From contig NZ_BMTV01000010.1 in assembly GCF_014649855.1 (NCBI RefSeq), forward strand, positions 1-64,000: 64,000 nucleotides of DNA. Reading direction: 5' to 3'. The DNA is from Streptomyces roseolus. Its GTDB lineage: Bacteria; Actinomycetota; Actinomycetes; Streptomycetales; Streptomycetaceae. Positions 25,995-35,320 of this stretch are shown in pieces. Numbering within the stretch: position 1 is the stretch's first letter; the number at the start of each line of letters is the position of its first letter. The position numbers and the translations under genes were made by a program. The notes beneath the pieces were generated by a model. It searched no databases. It was not told the origin of the DNA and saw only the letters and a program-made list of their open reading frames with translations.

Positions 25995-26046
25995 CAGTAC
26001 AGTGCGGTGCACGATCGGGTGCGCTTCACCGTAGTGCAGTGCATTG
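25995..26046. promoter_or_regulatory. Direct-repeat operator between the EamA gene and the XRE-cupin gene
   Basis: GCAGTACAGTGCGGTG (25995-26010) and GTAGTGCAGTGCATTG (26031-26046) match at 12 of 16 positions in the same orientation, 36 bp apart. The divergent gap is only 117 bp. The probable binder is the adjacent XRE-cupin regulator. Confidence 0.5.
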
Positions 26047-26076
26047 AACTCTGTCATTCAGAATATTGGACGGAAT

Positions 26077-26649
26077 GTGTCGGACCTCGACCAGCTGACC
26101 CAGGCGCTCGCCCGCAACCTCAAGCGCTGGCGCAACGAACGGGGCTTCACCCTGGACGCGCTCGCCGCCCGGGCCGGCGTCAGCCGCGGCATGATCATCC
26201 AGATCGAGCAGGCCAGGACCAACCCGAGCGTCGGCACCACCGTGAAGCTGGCCGACGCCCTCGGCGTCTCCCTGACCACCCTCCTCGACCACGAGCAGGG
26301 CACCCACGTCCGGCTCGTCCCCCCGGAACAGGCCGTCCGCATGTGGTCCACCCCGGCCGGCAGCCGCACCACCCTGCTCGTCGGCACCGAGGCCCGCGGC
26401 CCCCTGGAACTCTGGTCCTGGACCCTCGTGCCCGGCGAGGGCAGCTCCTCCGACCCGCACCCGCACGGCACCACCGAGCTGCTCCACGTCACCGCCGGCG
26501 TGCTCACCCTCGTCGTCGACGGCGTCGAGCACGCCGTCCCCGCCGGCACCTCCGCCGTCTTCGAGGCCTCGGCCCCGCACACGTACCGCAACGACGGCGA
26601 CGAGACCGTCGAGCTGACCATGGCCGTCTCGGTGCCGCCCGTACGCTGA
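26077..26649 (+). CDS. XRE-family regulator with C-terminal cupin domain
   Basis: A 190-aa two-domain regulator. Residues about 5-65 are an XRE/Cro-type helix-turn-helix (NLKRWRNERGFTLDALAARAGVSRGMI, IEQARTNPSVGTTVKLADALGVSL). Residues about 110-185 are a small beta-barrel cupin, the presumed effector site, with PHPHGTTELLHVTAGVLTLVVDG. GTG at 26077 gives the usual N-terminus MSDLDQLTQALARN; a TTG at 26044 would add residues that look non-coding. Similar regulators sit next to the amino-acid or amine transporters they control, as here with EamA. Confidence 0.9.
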   Translation: MSDLDQLTQALARNLKRWRNERGFTLDALAARAGVSRGMIIQIEQARTNPSVGTTVKLADALGVSLTTLLDHEQGTHVRLVPPEQAVRMWSTPAGSRTTLLVGTEARGPLELWSWTLVPGEGSSSDPHPHGTTELLHVTAGVLTLVVDGVEHAVPAGTSAVFEASAPHTYRNDGDETVELTMAVSVPPVR

Positions 26650-26693
26650 GACGTCCGGCCGTCCGGCGGGCGGGAGCCGCTAGCGTGGCGCGC

Positions 26694-27257
26694 ATGCGCG
26701 CACCCATCGGAGACTTCGACGACGCCCTGCCCGCCCCCGACTGCCTGGACCTCCTCACGCCGCCCGTCGCCGCGGCGGTCCGCGCCTGGACCGGACCGGT
26801 GCCGGCCGAGCAGATCCTCTACGTCGACACCGACCCGGCCATCGCCGACACCGCCGTCTTCGTGGAGCACCACGGCCCGTCCCTCCTCGACCGGTCCGCG
26901 AACTGCGTCGTCGTGGCCGGGAAGCGCGGCGAGGCGACGACGCTCGCCGCGTGCGTGGTGAAGTCCGCCCACCGCGCCGACGTCAACGGCGTCGTCCGCA
27001 GGGAACTCGGCGCCCGCAAGGTGAGCTTCGCGCCGATGGAGACCGCCACCGGCGACAGCGGCATGGAGTACGGCGGCATCACCCCCGTCGGCCTCCCCGC
27101 CGCATGGACGCTCCTCGTGGACGCCGCAGTCGTCGACACCCCCTGGGTGCTCGTCGGCAGCGGCCGCCGCCGCGGGAAGCTCATCCTCCCCGGCAAGGCC
27201 TTCGCCCAGCTCCCCGGCGCCGTCGTCCTGGAAGGGCTCGGCCGGCCCGTGGAGTGA
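26694..27257 (+). CDS. YbaK/EbsC-type aminoacyl-tRNA deacylase
   Basis: A 187-aa protein of the YbaK/ProRS-associated editing domain family. The conserved segment NCVVVAGKRGEATTLAACVVKSAHRADVNG includes the Lys needed for deacylation in this family. GGITPVGLPAAWTLLVDAAV is the second signature. It would hydrolyse mischarged tRNA. The ATG is 7 bases after TAGCGT (26681-26686), suggesting a leaderless transcript. No neighbours in the pathway. Confidence 0.88.
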   Translation: MRAPIGDFDDALPAPDCLDLLTPPVAAAVRAWTGPVPAEQILYVDTDPAIADTAVFVEHHGPSLLDRSANCVVVAGKRGEATTLAACVVKSAHRADVNGVVRRELGARKVSFAPMETATGDSGMEYGGITPVGLPAAWTLLVDAAVVDTPWVLVGSGRRRGKLILPGKAFAQLPGAVVLEGLGRPVE

Positions 27258-27302
27258 CGGCCCGTGGGGTGACGGTCCGTCGGCGGGCCGCTCCCCGGCG
27301 CC

Positions 27303-27743
27303 TCAGCCCAGGCGCGGGATCTCGATCGCGGGGCAGCGGTCCATCACCATGTCCAGGCCCGCCTCCGTCGTGCGGGCGTACGCGGCCTCGTCGACGACGC
27401 CGAGCTGGAACCAGACCGCCTTCGCGCCGGCCTCCCGCGCCTCGTCGGCGACCGCGCCGGCCAGCGAGCTGTTGACGAACACGTCCACGACGTCGACCGG
27501 GAACGGGATGTCGGCGAGGGAGGCGTAGCCCCGCTCCCCGTGCACCGTCTCCGCCTTCGGGTGGACCGGCACGATCCGCTTGCCGAAGCGCTGGAGCACG
27601 GCCGCCACCCCGTACGCGGCGCGCTCCCGGTTCGCGGAGAGGCCCACGATCGCCCAGGTGTCGCCCGTGCCCGTCAGGATCCGGCGGGCGACCTCCTCCT
27701 CGGAGCGCTCCGCAGCCTCGGTGGTCGTGGTGTCGACGCTCAT
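27303..27743 (-). CDS. CoA-binding domain protein (YccU-like)
   Basis: A 146-aa CoA-binding Rossmann-fold protein. It contains WAIVGLSANRERAAYGVAAVLQRFGKRIVPVHPKA, the standard start of this family. VDVFVNSSLAGAVADEAREAGAKAVWFQLGVVDEAAY and MDRCPAIEIPRL follow. Precise function is unknown in the family. AAGGAAGG lies 8 bases before the ATG. It converges with the YbaK-like gene, 45 bp apart. Confidence 0.88.
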   Translation of the reverse strand: MSVDTTTTEAAERSEEEVARRILTGTGDTWAIVGLSANRERAAYGVAAVLQRFGKRIVPVHPKAETVHGERGYASLADIPFPVDVVDVFVNSSLAGAVADEAREAGAKAVWFQLGVVDEAAYARTTEAGLDMVMDRCPAIEIPRLG

Positions 27744-27961
27744 CCCAGATGCCTTCCTTACGTTCCGTACGGCCCTTTCCCCGGTACGAACCCGCCGTGC
27801 CCCCGGATCCTTCCCGCACCGGGCCCGGCGGGGACACGGCGGGCGGCCCGGGCCGGACGCCGTCCCCGGCCGCCGCGACGTGCCGGGAGTCACCCCGCCC
27901 GTCGCCGGCCCCCGGTCCCGGGCGGCGCCGACCGGGACCGTACGGCACGTAGGCTGGCGGG

Positions 27962-28588
27962 ATGCAGGAGCAGTACCGCACGCTGGCCCACGAGGGCGTC
28001 CACGAGACCGAGATCAACCGCTCGCGCTTCCTCTGCGCGCTCGCGCCGGTCGCCGACGAGCGGGAGGCCCAGGAGTTCGTCGCCCGGATCCGCCGCGAGC
28101 ACCCCACGGCCACCCACAACTGCTTCGCCTACGTGCTCGGCGCCGACGCCTCCGTGCAGAAGGCCAGCGACGACGGCGAACCGGGCGGCACCGCAGGCGT
28201 CCCCATGCTCCAGATGCTGCTGCGCCGCGAGATGCGGTACGTCGCCGCCGTCGTCACCCGCTACTACGGCGGCGTGAAGCTCGGCGCGGGCGGCCTCATC
28301 CGCGCCTACGGCGGCGTCGTCGGCGAGGCGCTCGACGCCCTCGGCACCCTCACCCGGCAGCGCTACCGGCTCGCCACCGTCACCGTCGACCACCAGCGGG
28401 CCGGAAAGCTGGAGAACGACCTCCGCTCCACCGGCCGCGCCGTGCGCGACGTGCGCTACGCCGAGGCCGTCACCCTCGAGATCGGACTCCCCGACGCCGA
28501 CGTGCCCGCCTTCCGCGCCTGGCTCGCCGACGTGACCGCCGGCACGGCCACCGTGGAACTCGGCGGCGAGGCGTACGGCGACGCCTGA
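27962..28588 (+). CDS. YigZ/IMPACT family protein
   Basis: A 208-aa protein. The UPF0029 N-terminal domain includes EINRSRFLCALAPV, HPTATHNCFAYVLG and SDDGEPGGTAGVPMLQML, all signature blocks of YigZ/IMPACT proteins. A ferredoxin-like C-terminal domain follows (VDHQRAGKLENDLRSTG). The family is linked to translational regulation in eukaryotes; its bacterial role is unclear. TAGGCT (27950-27955) ends 6 bases before the ATG, so the message is probably leaderless. Confidence 0.92.
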   Translation: MQEQYRTLAHEGVHETEINRSRFLCALAPVADEREAQEFVARIRREHPTATHNCFAYVLGADASVQKASDDGEPGGTAGVPMLQMLLRREMRYVAAVVTRYYGGVKLGAGGLIRAYGGVVGEALDALGTLTRQRYRLATVTVDHQRAGKLENDLRSTGRAVRDVRYAEAVTLEIGLPDADVPAFRAWLADVTAGTATVELGGEAYGDA

Positions 28589-28679
28589 GCCCGCTTCCCG
28601 CCGGCAACTCTCCGGTGCGGCCCCGGCCACCGCCCCCGCCGGGATAGCGTGGTGGGCGGACGGCACGGGAGGGGATACC

Positions 28680-28742
28680 GGATCCAGAATCCGGGACCCG
28701 GGATCCAGAATCCGGGACCCGGGATCCAGAATCCGGGATCCA
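28680..28742. repeat. Three tandem 21-bp repeats upstream of sbcD
   Basis: Units start at 28680, 28701 and 28722 with GGATCCAGAATCCGGGA, the third diverging after this point. Degenerate copies rich in GGATCC and ATCC continue to about 28795. Each unit contains CCGGGACCCGG, palindromic but for its centre, so the array could fold into several hairpins. The block is the most AT-rich short stretch nearby and lies 97 bp before the sbcD start. No gene is seen in 28589-28838. Confidence 0.85.
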
Positions 28743-28838
28743 ATATCCAACGTCCGGGACACAAGATCCTGGATCCAGAATTTCGGATCCAGTAACAGGG
28801 GCGAGGAGCGGCACGCGCATGCGGGGTGGGACGACGAC

Positions 28839-30011
28839 GTGAGGTTCCTGCACACCTCGGACTGGCACCTCGGCCGGTCCTTCCACCGCGTCGGCCTGCT
28901 CGGCGCCCAGACCGCCTTCCTGGACCACCTGGTCGCCACCGTCCGCGACCGCGAGGTGGACGCCGTGCTCGTCGCCGGGGACGTCTACGACCGGGCCGTG
29001 CCGCCGCTGCCCGCGGTCGAGCTGTTCGACCGGGCGCTGCACCGCCTCGCCGAGGCCGGCGTGCCCACGGTCATGATCTCCGGCAACCACGACTCGGCCC
29101 GCCGCCTCGGCGTCGGCGCCGGACTCCTCGGCCGCGCGGGCATCCACCTGCGGACCGACCCGGCCGGCATCGGCACCCCCGTCGTCCTCGCCGACGCCCA
29201 CGGCGAGGTCGCCCTGTACGGCCTGCCGTACCTGGAGCCCGCACTCGTCCGGGAGCAGCTCGGCGCGGCGAGGTCCGGGCACGAGGCGGTGCTGGCCGCC
29301 GCCATGGACCGGGTCCGCGCCGACCTCGCCACCCGCCCCGACGGCACCCGCTCGGTTGTCCTCGTGCACGCCTTCGTCGCGGGCGGCGCGCCCAGCGACA
29401 GCGAGCGCGACATCACCGTCGGCGGCGTCGCGGCCGTCCCCGCCGCCGTCTTCGACGGCGTCGACTACGTGGCCCTCGGCCACCTCCACGGGTCCCAGAC
29501 GCTCACCCCGCGGGTGCGCTACTCCGGTTCGCCGCTCGCCTACTCCTTCTCCGAGGCCGACCACCGCAAGACCATGTGGCTGGTCGACCTGGACGCCGAC
29601 GGCGGGATCGCCGCCGAGCGCGTCGACTGCCCGGTGCCCCGCCCCCTCGCCCGCCTCCGGGGCCGCCTCGAGGAGCTGCTCGACGACCCCGCGCACGAGC
29701 GGCACCGGGACTCCTGGATCGAGGCCACCCTCACCGACGCCGTCCGGCCCCACGACCCGATGGCGCGGCTCACCGCCCGCTTCCCGCACACGCTCAGCCT
29801 CGTCTTCGACCCCGAGCGCGCCGACACCGACTCCCTCGCCTCCTACGCCCAGCGGCTCCGCGGCCGCAGCGACCAGCAGATCGCCGAGGACTTCGTGAGC
29901 CACGTCCGGGCCGGCGGCGGCCTCGACCCGGCCGAACGGGCCGTGCTGCACGGGGCCTTCGACGACGTCCGCGTCGAGGCCGCCACCACCGAACGGGAGG
30001 CCGGCCGATGA
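28839..30011 (+). CDS. sbcD: Exonuclease subunit SbcD (Mre11-like)
   Basis: A 390-aa metallophosphoesterase, the nuclease subunit of SbcCD, which cleaves hairpins and processes DNA ends. Metal-binding motifs appear in order: TSDWHLGRSF, GDVYDRAV, SGNHDSARR, the later His in VLVHAFVAGG, and GHLHGSQ. The C-terminal capping region follows. GTG start at 28839. The stop overlaps the sbcC start (ATGA), typical for this pair. The tandem repeats immediately upstream are a notable context for a hairpin-processing nuclease. Confidence 0.95.
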   Translation: MRFLHTSDWHLGRSFHRVGLLGAQTAFLDHLVATVRDREVDAVLVAGDVYDRAVPPLPAVELFDRALHRLAEAGVPTVMISGNHDSARRLGVGAGLLGRAGIHLRTDPAGIGTPVVLADAHGEVALYGLPYLEPALVREQLGAARSGHEAVLAAAMDRVRADLATRPDGTRSVVLVHAFVAGGAPSDSERDITVGGVAAVPAAVFDGVDYVALGHLHGSQTLTPRVRYSGSPLAYSFSEADHRKTMWLVDLDADGGIAAERVDCPVPRPLARLRGRLEELLDDPAHERHRDSWIEATLTDAVRPHDPMARLTARFPHTLSLVFDPERADTDSLASYAQRLRGRSDQQIAEDFVSHVRAGGGLDPAERAVLHGAFDDVRVEAATTEREAGR

Positions 30012-33000
30012 GGCTGCACCGGCTGGAGATCACCGCCTTCGGCCCCTTCGGGACCACCCAGACCGTCGACTTCGACACCCTGTCCGCCGCCGGGCTCTTC
30101 CTCCTCCACGGACCCACCGGCGCGGGCAAGACCTCCGTCCTCGACGCGGTCTGCTTCGCCCTGTACGGGAGCGTGCCCGGCGCCCGCCAGTCCTCCGGCG
30201 CCACCCTCCGCTCCGACCACGCGCCCGTGGACACCCTCACCGAGGTGCTGCTCGACCTCACCGTCGGCGGCCGCCGCCTGGAGATCGTCCGCAGGCCCGC
30301 CCAGCCGCGCCCCAAGAAGCGCGGCGGCGGCTTCACCATGGAGAAGGCGCAGAGCACCCTGCGCGCGTACGACCCCGCCACGCGCGCGTGGACCGGACTC
30401 TCCACGTCCCACCAGGAGATCGGCGAGGAGATCACCCAGCTCCTCGGCATGAGCCGCGACCAGTTCTGCCAGGTCGTGCTGCTCCCGCAGGGCGACTTCG
30501 CCCGCTTCCTGCGCGCCGACGCGGAAGCCCGCGGCAAGCTGCTCGGCCGTCTCTTCGACACCCGTCGCTTCGCCGCCGTCGAGGAACGCCTCGCCGAGCT
30601 CCGCCGCGCCGCCGCCCACCGGGTCGAGGAGGGCGACGCCCGCCTCCTCGCCCTCGCCCACCGCATGGCGCAGGCCGCCGGGGGGCTGCCCGCCGCGAGC
30701 ACCCCCGTCGACGGCAGGCCGGGCGAACCGGGCCTCGCCGACGCCGTCCTCGGCTGGGGCGCCGTCGCCCGCACCGAGGCCCGCGAGGCCGCCGACATCG
30801 CCGCCGTCCGCCTCGCCGCCGCGGAGCACGCCGAGGGCCTCGCCCGCGCCGCCGCGGCGGAGGCCCGGGACCTCGCCGCCCGGCAGGCCCGGCACGCCGA
30901 GGCGGTGCGCCGCCAGGAGGCGCTCACCGCCCGCGTCCCGGAGCGGGACCGGGACCGGCGCGCCCTCGACCTCGCCCTCAAGGCCGAACGGGTCGCCCCC
31001 GCGCTCGCCCTGCGCCACGAGGCCGCCCGCGAACACGCCGGGGCGCTCGCCGTCCGCGACGCGGCCCGCGCCGAGCTGCCGCCCGAGCTCGCCGAGTCCC
31101 CGGCCGAGCACCTCTCCACCCTGGAGAACCGGCTCCGCGAGCAGCTCGGCGGGCTCGCCGCCGCCCGCCGCGCCGAGAGCCGCGCCGCCGAACTCGCCGC
31201 GGAGCGCGCCCTCCTCGACCGGGAGGCACGCGCCGACGAGGAGGCCCTCCAGGAGGCGGCCGGCTGGCTCGCCGACTGGGAGCCCCGGCGCGCCGCGCTC
31301 CAGCAGGCCGTCGACACCGCGCAGGAGGCCGCCGCCCGCGTCGAACAGCTCGCCGGCCGCCTCGAACCCCTCCGCCTCCGGCTCGCCGCCGCCCGCCGCC
31401 GCGACGCCCTCGCCGAGGACCTGGCCCGGGCCGAGGAGCGGTACGCGACCGCCCGCGAGCACCGCAACACCGCCCACGAGACCTGGCTCGACCTCAAGTC
31501 CCGCCGGCTGCGCGGGATCGCCGCCGAACTCGCCGCCACGCTCACCGACGGCGACCCCTGCCAGGTGTGCGGCTCCACCAGCCACCCGGCCCCGACCGCT
31601 CCCACGGCCGGCCACGTCGACCGGGCCGCCGAGGAGGCCGCGTACGCCCGCTACACCGAGGCCGACGAGCGCGGCCGGGCCGCCGAGCGCGCCCTCGCCG
31701 GCACCCGCGAGGCGCTCGCCGCCGCCCGCGACGAGGTGCGCTCCCTGGGCACCTCCGGACCCTCGGACGGCCAGCCCGCCGTCGCCGAACTCGCCGAAGA
31801 GGCCGCAGAGCTGACCGCCCGTCACGTCGAGGCGCACGCCCTCGCCGGCCGCACCCACGCGGCGCGCGAGGCGCTCGCCCGGGCCGAGCGCGAGCACGAG
31901 GAGCGGGTCGCCGCCCAGCGGGACGCCGAGCGGCGCGTCGCCGCCCGCACCTCCCACCGCGAAGGCCTCGAACGGCAGCGGGCCGAGCTCGCCGAGGAAC
32001 TGGCGCGGGGCCGCGGCGCGTTCGCCACCGTGGCCGAGCACGCCGGGCTCCTGGAGCGCCGCATCGCCCTCCTGGTCGGCGCCGCCGGAGCCGTACGCGC
32101 CGAGGAACTGGCCGCCGACCGCCTGAAGAAGGCGGACGCCCAGCTCTCCGACGCCGCCTACCGGGCCGGGTTCACCACCCCCGCCGAAGCCTCCGCCGCA
32201 CTCCTCGACGAGCACGGCCGCCGCGCCCGCCAGCACCGGCTCGACGTCTGGCAGGCCGAGGCCGCCGCCGTCGCCGACCGGCTCGCCGAGCCCGGCGTCG
32301 CCGAGGCCGCCGCGCTGCCGCCCGCCGACCCGGCCGGGGCCGAGGCCGCCCACGCGGCCGCCGAGCGCGCCCTGCGGGCCGCGGGCGCCGCGCTCACGGC
32401 GGCCCGCGAGCGCGTCGCCGGACTCGCCTCCCTCGCCCGCCGGGCGGAGGAAGAGGCGCGCCGCCTCGGCCCGCTGCGCGCCGAGCACGACCGGGTGGCC
32501 CGGCTCGCCGGCCTCACCGCCGGCACCTCCGCCGAGAACGAGCGCCGGATGCGCCTGGAGTCGTACGTCCTCGCCGCCCGGCTCGAACAGGTCGCCGCGG
32601 CCGCCTCCGCCCGCCTCCAGCGGATGTCCTCGGGCCGCTACACCCTCGTCCACTCCGACGCGCGGACGGGGACCCGCCGCAGCGGCCTCGGACTGCACGT
32701 CGTCGACGCCTGGACCGGCAACGAACGGGACACCGCCACCCTCTCGGGCGGCGAGACCTTCTTCGCCTCGCTCGCCCTCGCGCTCGGCCTCGCCGACGTC
32801 GTCACCGACGAGGCCGGCGGCGTCCGGCTCGACACCCTCTTCATCGACGAGGGCTTCGGCAGCCTCGACGACCAGACCCTCGACGAGGTACTCGACGTCC
32901 TGGACTCGCTGCGCGAACGGGACCGGAGCGTGGGCATCGTCAGCCACGTCGCCGACCTGCGCCGTCGGATCCCCGCCCAGCTGGAGGTCGCCAAGGACCG

Positions 33001-33052
33001 GCGCGGCTCCTCGGTGCGCCTGCGCGTCGGCGGGGACGGGCTCAGCGGCTGA
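30008..33052 (+). CDS. sbcC: Exonuclease subunit SbcC (Rad50-like ATPase)
   Basis: A 1014-aa SMC-like ATPase. The Walker A is GPTGAGKTS at residues 35-43. Two long Ala/Glu/Arg-rich coiled-coil arms flank a zinc hook with Cys518-x2-Cys521 (DPCQVCGSTSHP). The C-terminal lobe carries the ABC signature LSGGETFFASLAL and the Walker B TLFIDEGFGSLD. It partners SbcD in end processing and recombination control. The ATG overlaps the sbcD stop by four bases. The last 11 bp overlap the convergent Lrp-type gene. Confidence 0.95.
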   Translation: MRLHRLEITAFGPFGTTQTVDFDTLSAAGLFLLHGPTGAGKTSVLDAVCFALYGSVPGARQSSGATLRSDHAPVDTLTEVLLDLTVGGRRLEIVRRPAQPRPKKRGGGFTMEKAQSTLRAYDPATRAWTGLSTSHQEIGEEITQLLGMSRDQFCQVVLLPQGDFARFLRADAEARGKLLGRLFDTRRFAAVEERLAELRRAAAHRVEEGDARLLALAHRMAQAAGGLPAASTPVDGRPGEPGLADAVLGWGAVARTEAREAADIAAVRLAAAEHAEGLARAAAAEARDLAARQARHAEAVRRQEALTARVPERDRDRRALDLALKAERVAPALALRHEAAREHAGALAVRDAARAELPPELAESPAEHLSTLENRLREQLGGLAAARRAESRAAELAAERALLDREARADEEALQEAAGWLADWEPRRAALQQAVDTAQEAAARVEQLAGRLEPLRLRLAAARRRDALAEDLARAEERYATAREHRNTAHETWLDLKSRRLRGIAAELAATLTDGDPCQVCGSTSHPAPTAPTAGHVDRAAEEAAYARYTEADERGRAAERALAGTREALAAARDEVRSLGTSGPSDGQPAVAELAEEAAELTARHVEAHALAGRTHAAREALARAEREHEERVAAQRDAERRVAARTSHREGLERQRAELAEELARGRGAFATVAEHAGLLERRIALLVGAAGAVRAEELAADRLKKADAQLSDAAYRAGFTTPAEASAALLDEHGRRARQHRLDVWQAEAAAVADRLAEPGVAEAAALPPADPAGAEAAHAAAERALRAAGAALTAARERVAGLASLARRAEEEARRLGPLRAEHDRVARLAGLTAGTSAENERRMRLESYVLAARLEQVAAAASARLQRMSSGRYTLVHSDARTGTRRSGLGLHVVDAWTGNERDTATLSGGETFFASLALALGLADVVTDEAGGVRLDTLFIDEGFGSLDDQTLDEVLDVLDSLRERDRSVGIVSHVADLRRRIPAQLEVAKDRRGSSVRLRVGGDGLSG

Positions 33053-33500
33053 CGGAGCGGCGGGGGAGCGGCGAGGAGTAGACGACGCTGGTCGTCACCG
33101 AACCGAGCGTGCCGATCTTCCCGGAGATCTCCTCCAGGTGGCGCATCGACCGGGCGGCGACCTTGATCACGAAGCAGTCGTCGCCGGTGACGTGGTGCGC
33201 CTCCAGGATCTCGGGGGTGACGGCGACGAGGTCATGGAAGGGCTTGTAGTTGCCGGTGGGGTAGCGCAGCCGTACGAAGGCGAGGATCGGCAGGCCGAGC
33301 CGCTCGTGGTCCACCACGGCGGTGTAGCCGGTGATCACCCCGGCGTCCTCCAGCCGCCGCACGCGCTCGGTCACCGCGGAGGGCGACATCGAGACGGCGC
33401 GGGCGAGGTCGGCGTAGCTGGCCCGGCCCTGGGCCTGGAGGGCGTCGAGGATCCGCCAGTCGGTGGCGTCCGGCGCGTAGTCGTTCAGGGGACCGTTCAT
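33042..33500 (-). CDS. Lrp/AsnC family transcriptional regulator
   Basis: A 152-aa regulator. The N-terminal winged HTH reads DWRILDALQAQGRASYADLARAVSMSPSAVTERVRRLEDAGVITGY. The C-terminal RAM/ligand domain includes ILEAHHVTGDDCFVIKVAARSM. Typical length for the family. Upstream lies the DUF885 gene on the same strand with a 70-bp gap, so it may be expressed separately. Target genes unknown. A second, distinct Lrp protein is encoded at 35.3 kb. Confidence 0.9.
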   Translation of the reverse strand: MNGPLNDYAPDATDWRILDALQAQGRASYADLARAVSMSPSAVTERVRRLEDAGVITGYTAVVDHERLGLPILAFVRLRYPTGNYKPFHDLVAVTPEILEAHHVTGDDCFVIKVAARSMRHLEEISGKIGTLGSVTTSVVYSSPLPRRSVSR

Positions 33501-33570
33501 GGCACCAGAGCCAACAGGGGTTTCCCCGGCGGATCAAGCCGACTGCCGGGGAAACCCTCCGAGGGCCGGG

Positions 33571-35280
33571 TCAGAGCCGGGAGATCTCGTCCACCAGGTC
33601 GTCCAGGCCCAGCGGCCCCTGGCTGAGCGCGGCCATGTGCCAGGCCTTCGCGTCGAAGGCCTCGCCGTGCGCCTCGCGGGCCCGCTCGCGGCCGAGCAGC
33701 CAGGCCCGCTCGCCCAGCTTGTAGCCGATCGCCTGCCCCGGCATCGACAGGTACCGGGTCAGCTCGCTCTCCACGAACGCCGGAGGCCGGCTGCTGTGCC
33801 GCTGGAAGAACTCCTGCGCGAGGTCCGGGGTCCACCGCTCGCCCGGGTGGAACGGCGAGTCCGCCGGGATCTCCAGCTCCAGATGCATGCCGATGTCCAC
33901 GATCACCCGGCAGGCCCGCATCATCTGCGCGTCCAGGTAGCCGAGCCGGCGCTCCGCGTCCGGCAGGAAGCCGAGCTCGTCCATCAGCCGCTCCGCGTAC
34001 AGCGCCCAGCCCTCGGCGTTGGCGCTGACCATGCCGATGGTGGCCTGGTAGCGGGAGAGGCTGTCGGCGACGTGCGCCCACTGCGCGATCTGCAGGTGGT
34101 GGCCGGGCACGCCCTCGTGGTACCAGGTCGACACCAGGTCGTAGACCGGGAAGCGGGTCTGCCCGTCGACCGGCAGCCAGGTCCGGCCGGGGCGCGAGAA
34201 GTCCTCGGAGGGACCGGTGTAGTACGGGGCGGCGGCGCCGCCCGCCGGGGCGATGTGGGACTCCACCTTCCGCACCCGCTCGGCGAGTTCGAAGTGGGTG
34301 CCGTCGAGCGCGTCGATCGCCTCGTCCATGAGCCGCTGGAGCCACTCGCGGACCTCGTCGACGCCCTCGATGTGGGTGCCGTGCTCGTCGAGGTGGGCGA
34401 GGGCCTCCCACGGGTCGGAGCCGGGCAGGATCCGGTCGGCCTCGGCCACCATCTCGGCGCGCAGCCGGTGGTACTCGGACCAGCCGTACGCGTAGGCCTG
34501 GTCGAGGTCCAGGTCGGTGCCGTTGAAGTAGCGGCTCCAGCGCCGGTAGCGCTCGCGGCCCACGGTGTCGGGGGCCCCGGCGACGGCGGGGGCGTACACG
34601 TCGCGCATCCAGTCCCGCAGCGCGGCGAGGGCGGCGCTCGCCTCCGCGGCGGCCGCGGCGAGCTCGGTGCGCAGCTCCGCCGGCAGCGCGTCCGGGCGCT
34701 CGGCGGCGTACTCCTCGAACCAGCCCGGCCCGCCGTCCCGGCCCGCCCAGTCGGCGAGCTGCTCCACGAAGGTGGCGGTGGCCCGCGGCCCGCCGTACAG
34801 CTTGCGCTCCAGGCCGAGCGCGAGCGAGGCCCGGTAGCCCTCCAGGGCGGCCGGAACGGCCCGCAGCCGCTGCGCGACGGCCGTCCAGTCGTCCTGGGTG
34901 TCGGTGGGCATCACGGTGAAGACGAGCCGGAGGCTGTGCACCGGCGAGTGGATGTTGCTGACCGCGCACAGGCCCTCGTCGGCCTCGTGCACGGCCAGTC
35001 CGGCGGTGAGCCGCTCCCGGAGCAGCCGGGCGCAGCGCCGCTCGGCGTCGCCGTCAGCGCCCGGGGTCCGCTCGGCCTCGTCGAGCAGGGCGAGGGTCCG
35101 GCGGGCGAGCTCGGCCACGGCCTCCTGGCCTGCGGGCGAGAAGTCGGGGAGGCGGCCGGCGCACTCCCGGACGCCCAGGTGGGTGCCGGTGATCGGGTCG
35201 AGGGCGATGAGGTCGTCGACATAGGCGTCGGCGACCTGACGGGGCAGCTGGCTGCGGGAACTCTCTGGCATGTGACTCAT
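33571..35280 (-). CDS. DUF885 protein, putative zinc metallopeptidase-like
   Basis: A 569-aa soluble protein of the DUF885 family. The conserved HEGVPGHHLQ motif (about residues 387-396) resembles a gluzincin-type HExxH metal site with an added residue. Members are distant relatives of M3-like peptidases, and peptidase activity is only inferred. No signal peptide is visible, so a cytoplasmic location is likely. GGAGG is 7 bases from the ATG at 35280. It follows an Lrp regulator on the same strand, 40 bp apart. Confidence 0.85.
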   Translation of the reverse strand: MSHMPESSRSQLPRQVADAYVDDLIALDPITGTHLGVRECAGRLPDFSPAGQEAVAELARRTLALLDEAERTPGADGDAERRCARLLRERLTAGLAVHEADEGLCAVSNIHSPVHSLRLVFTVMPTDTQDDWTAVAQRLRAVPAALEGYRASLALGLERKLYGGPRATATFVEQLADWAGRDGGPGWFEEYAAERPDALPAELRTELAAAAAEASAALAALRDWMRDVYAPAVAGAPDTVGRERYRRWSRYFNGTDLDLDQAYAYGWSEYHRLRAEMVAEADRILPGSDPWEALAHLDEHGTHIEGVDEVREWLQRLMDEAIDALDGTHFELAERVRKVESHIAPAGGAAAPYYTGPSEDFSRPGRTWLPVDGQTRFPVYDLVSTWYHEGVPGHHLQIAQWAHVADSLSRYQATIGMVSANAEGWALYAERLMDELGFLPDAERRLGYLDAQMMRACRVIVDIGMHLELEIPADSPFHPGERWTPDLAQEFFQRHSSRPPAFVESELTRYLSMPGQAIGYKLGERAWLLGRERAREAHGEAFDAKAWHMAALSQGPLGLDDLVDEISRL

Positions 35281-35320
35281 CCTGGTGCCTCCGCCGTGCT
35301 CCCGTCACCCTCGTCCGGTC

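Noticed and set aside
28680..28795. Tandem repeats as a possible CRISPR array
   Set aside because: The units abut directly without unique spacers and there are no cas genes.
28826..33052. SbcD and SbcC as one fused protein
   Set aside because: One frame stays open across sbcD, but SbcD motifs are in another frame and sbcC starts at the ATGA overlap at 30008.
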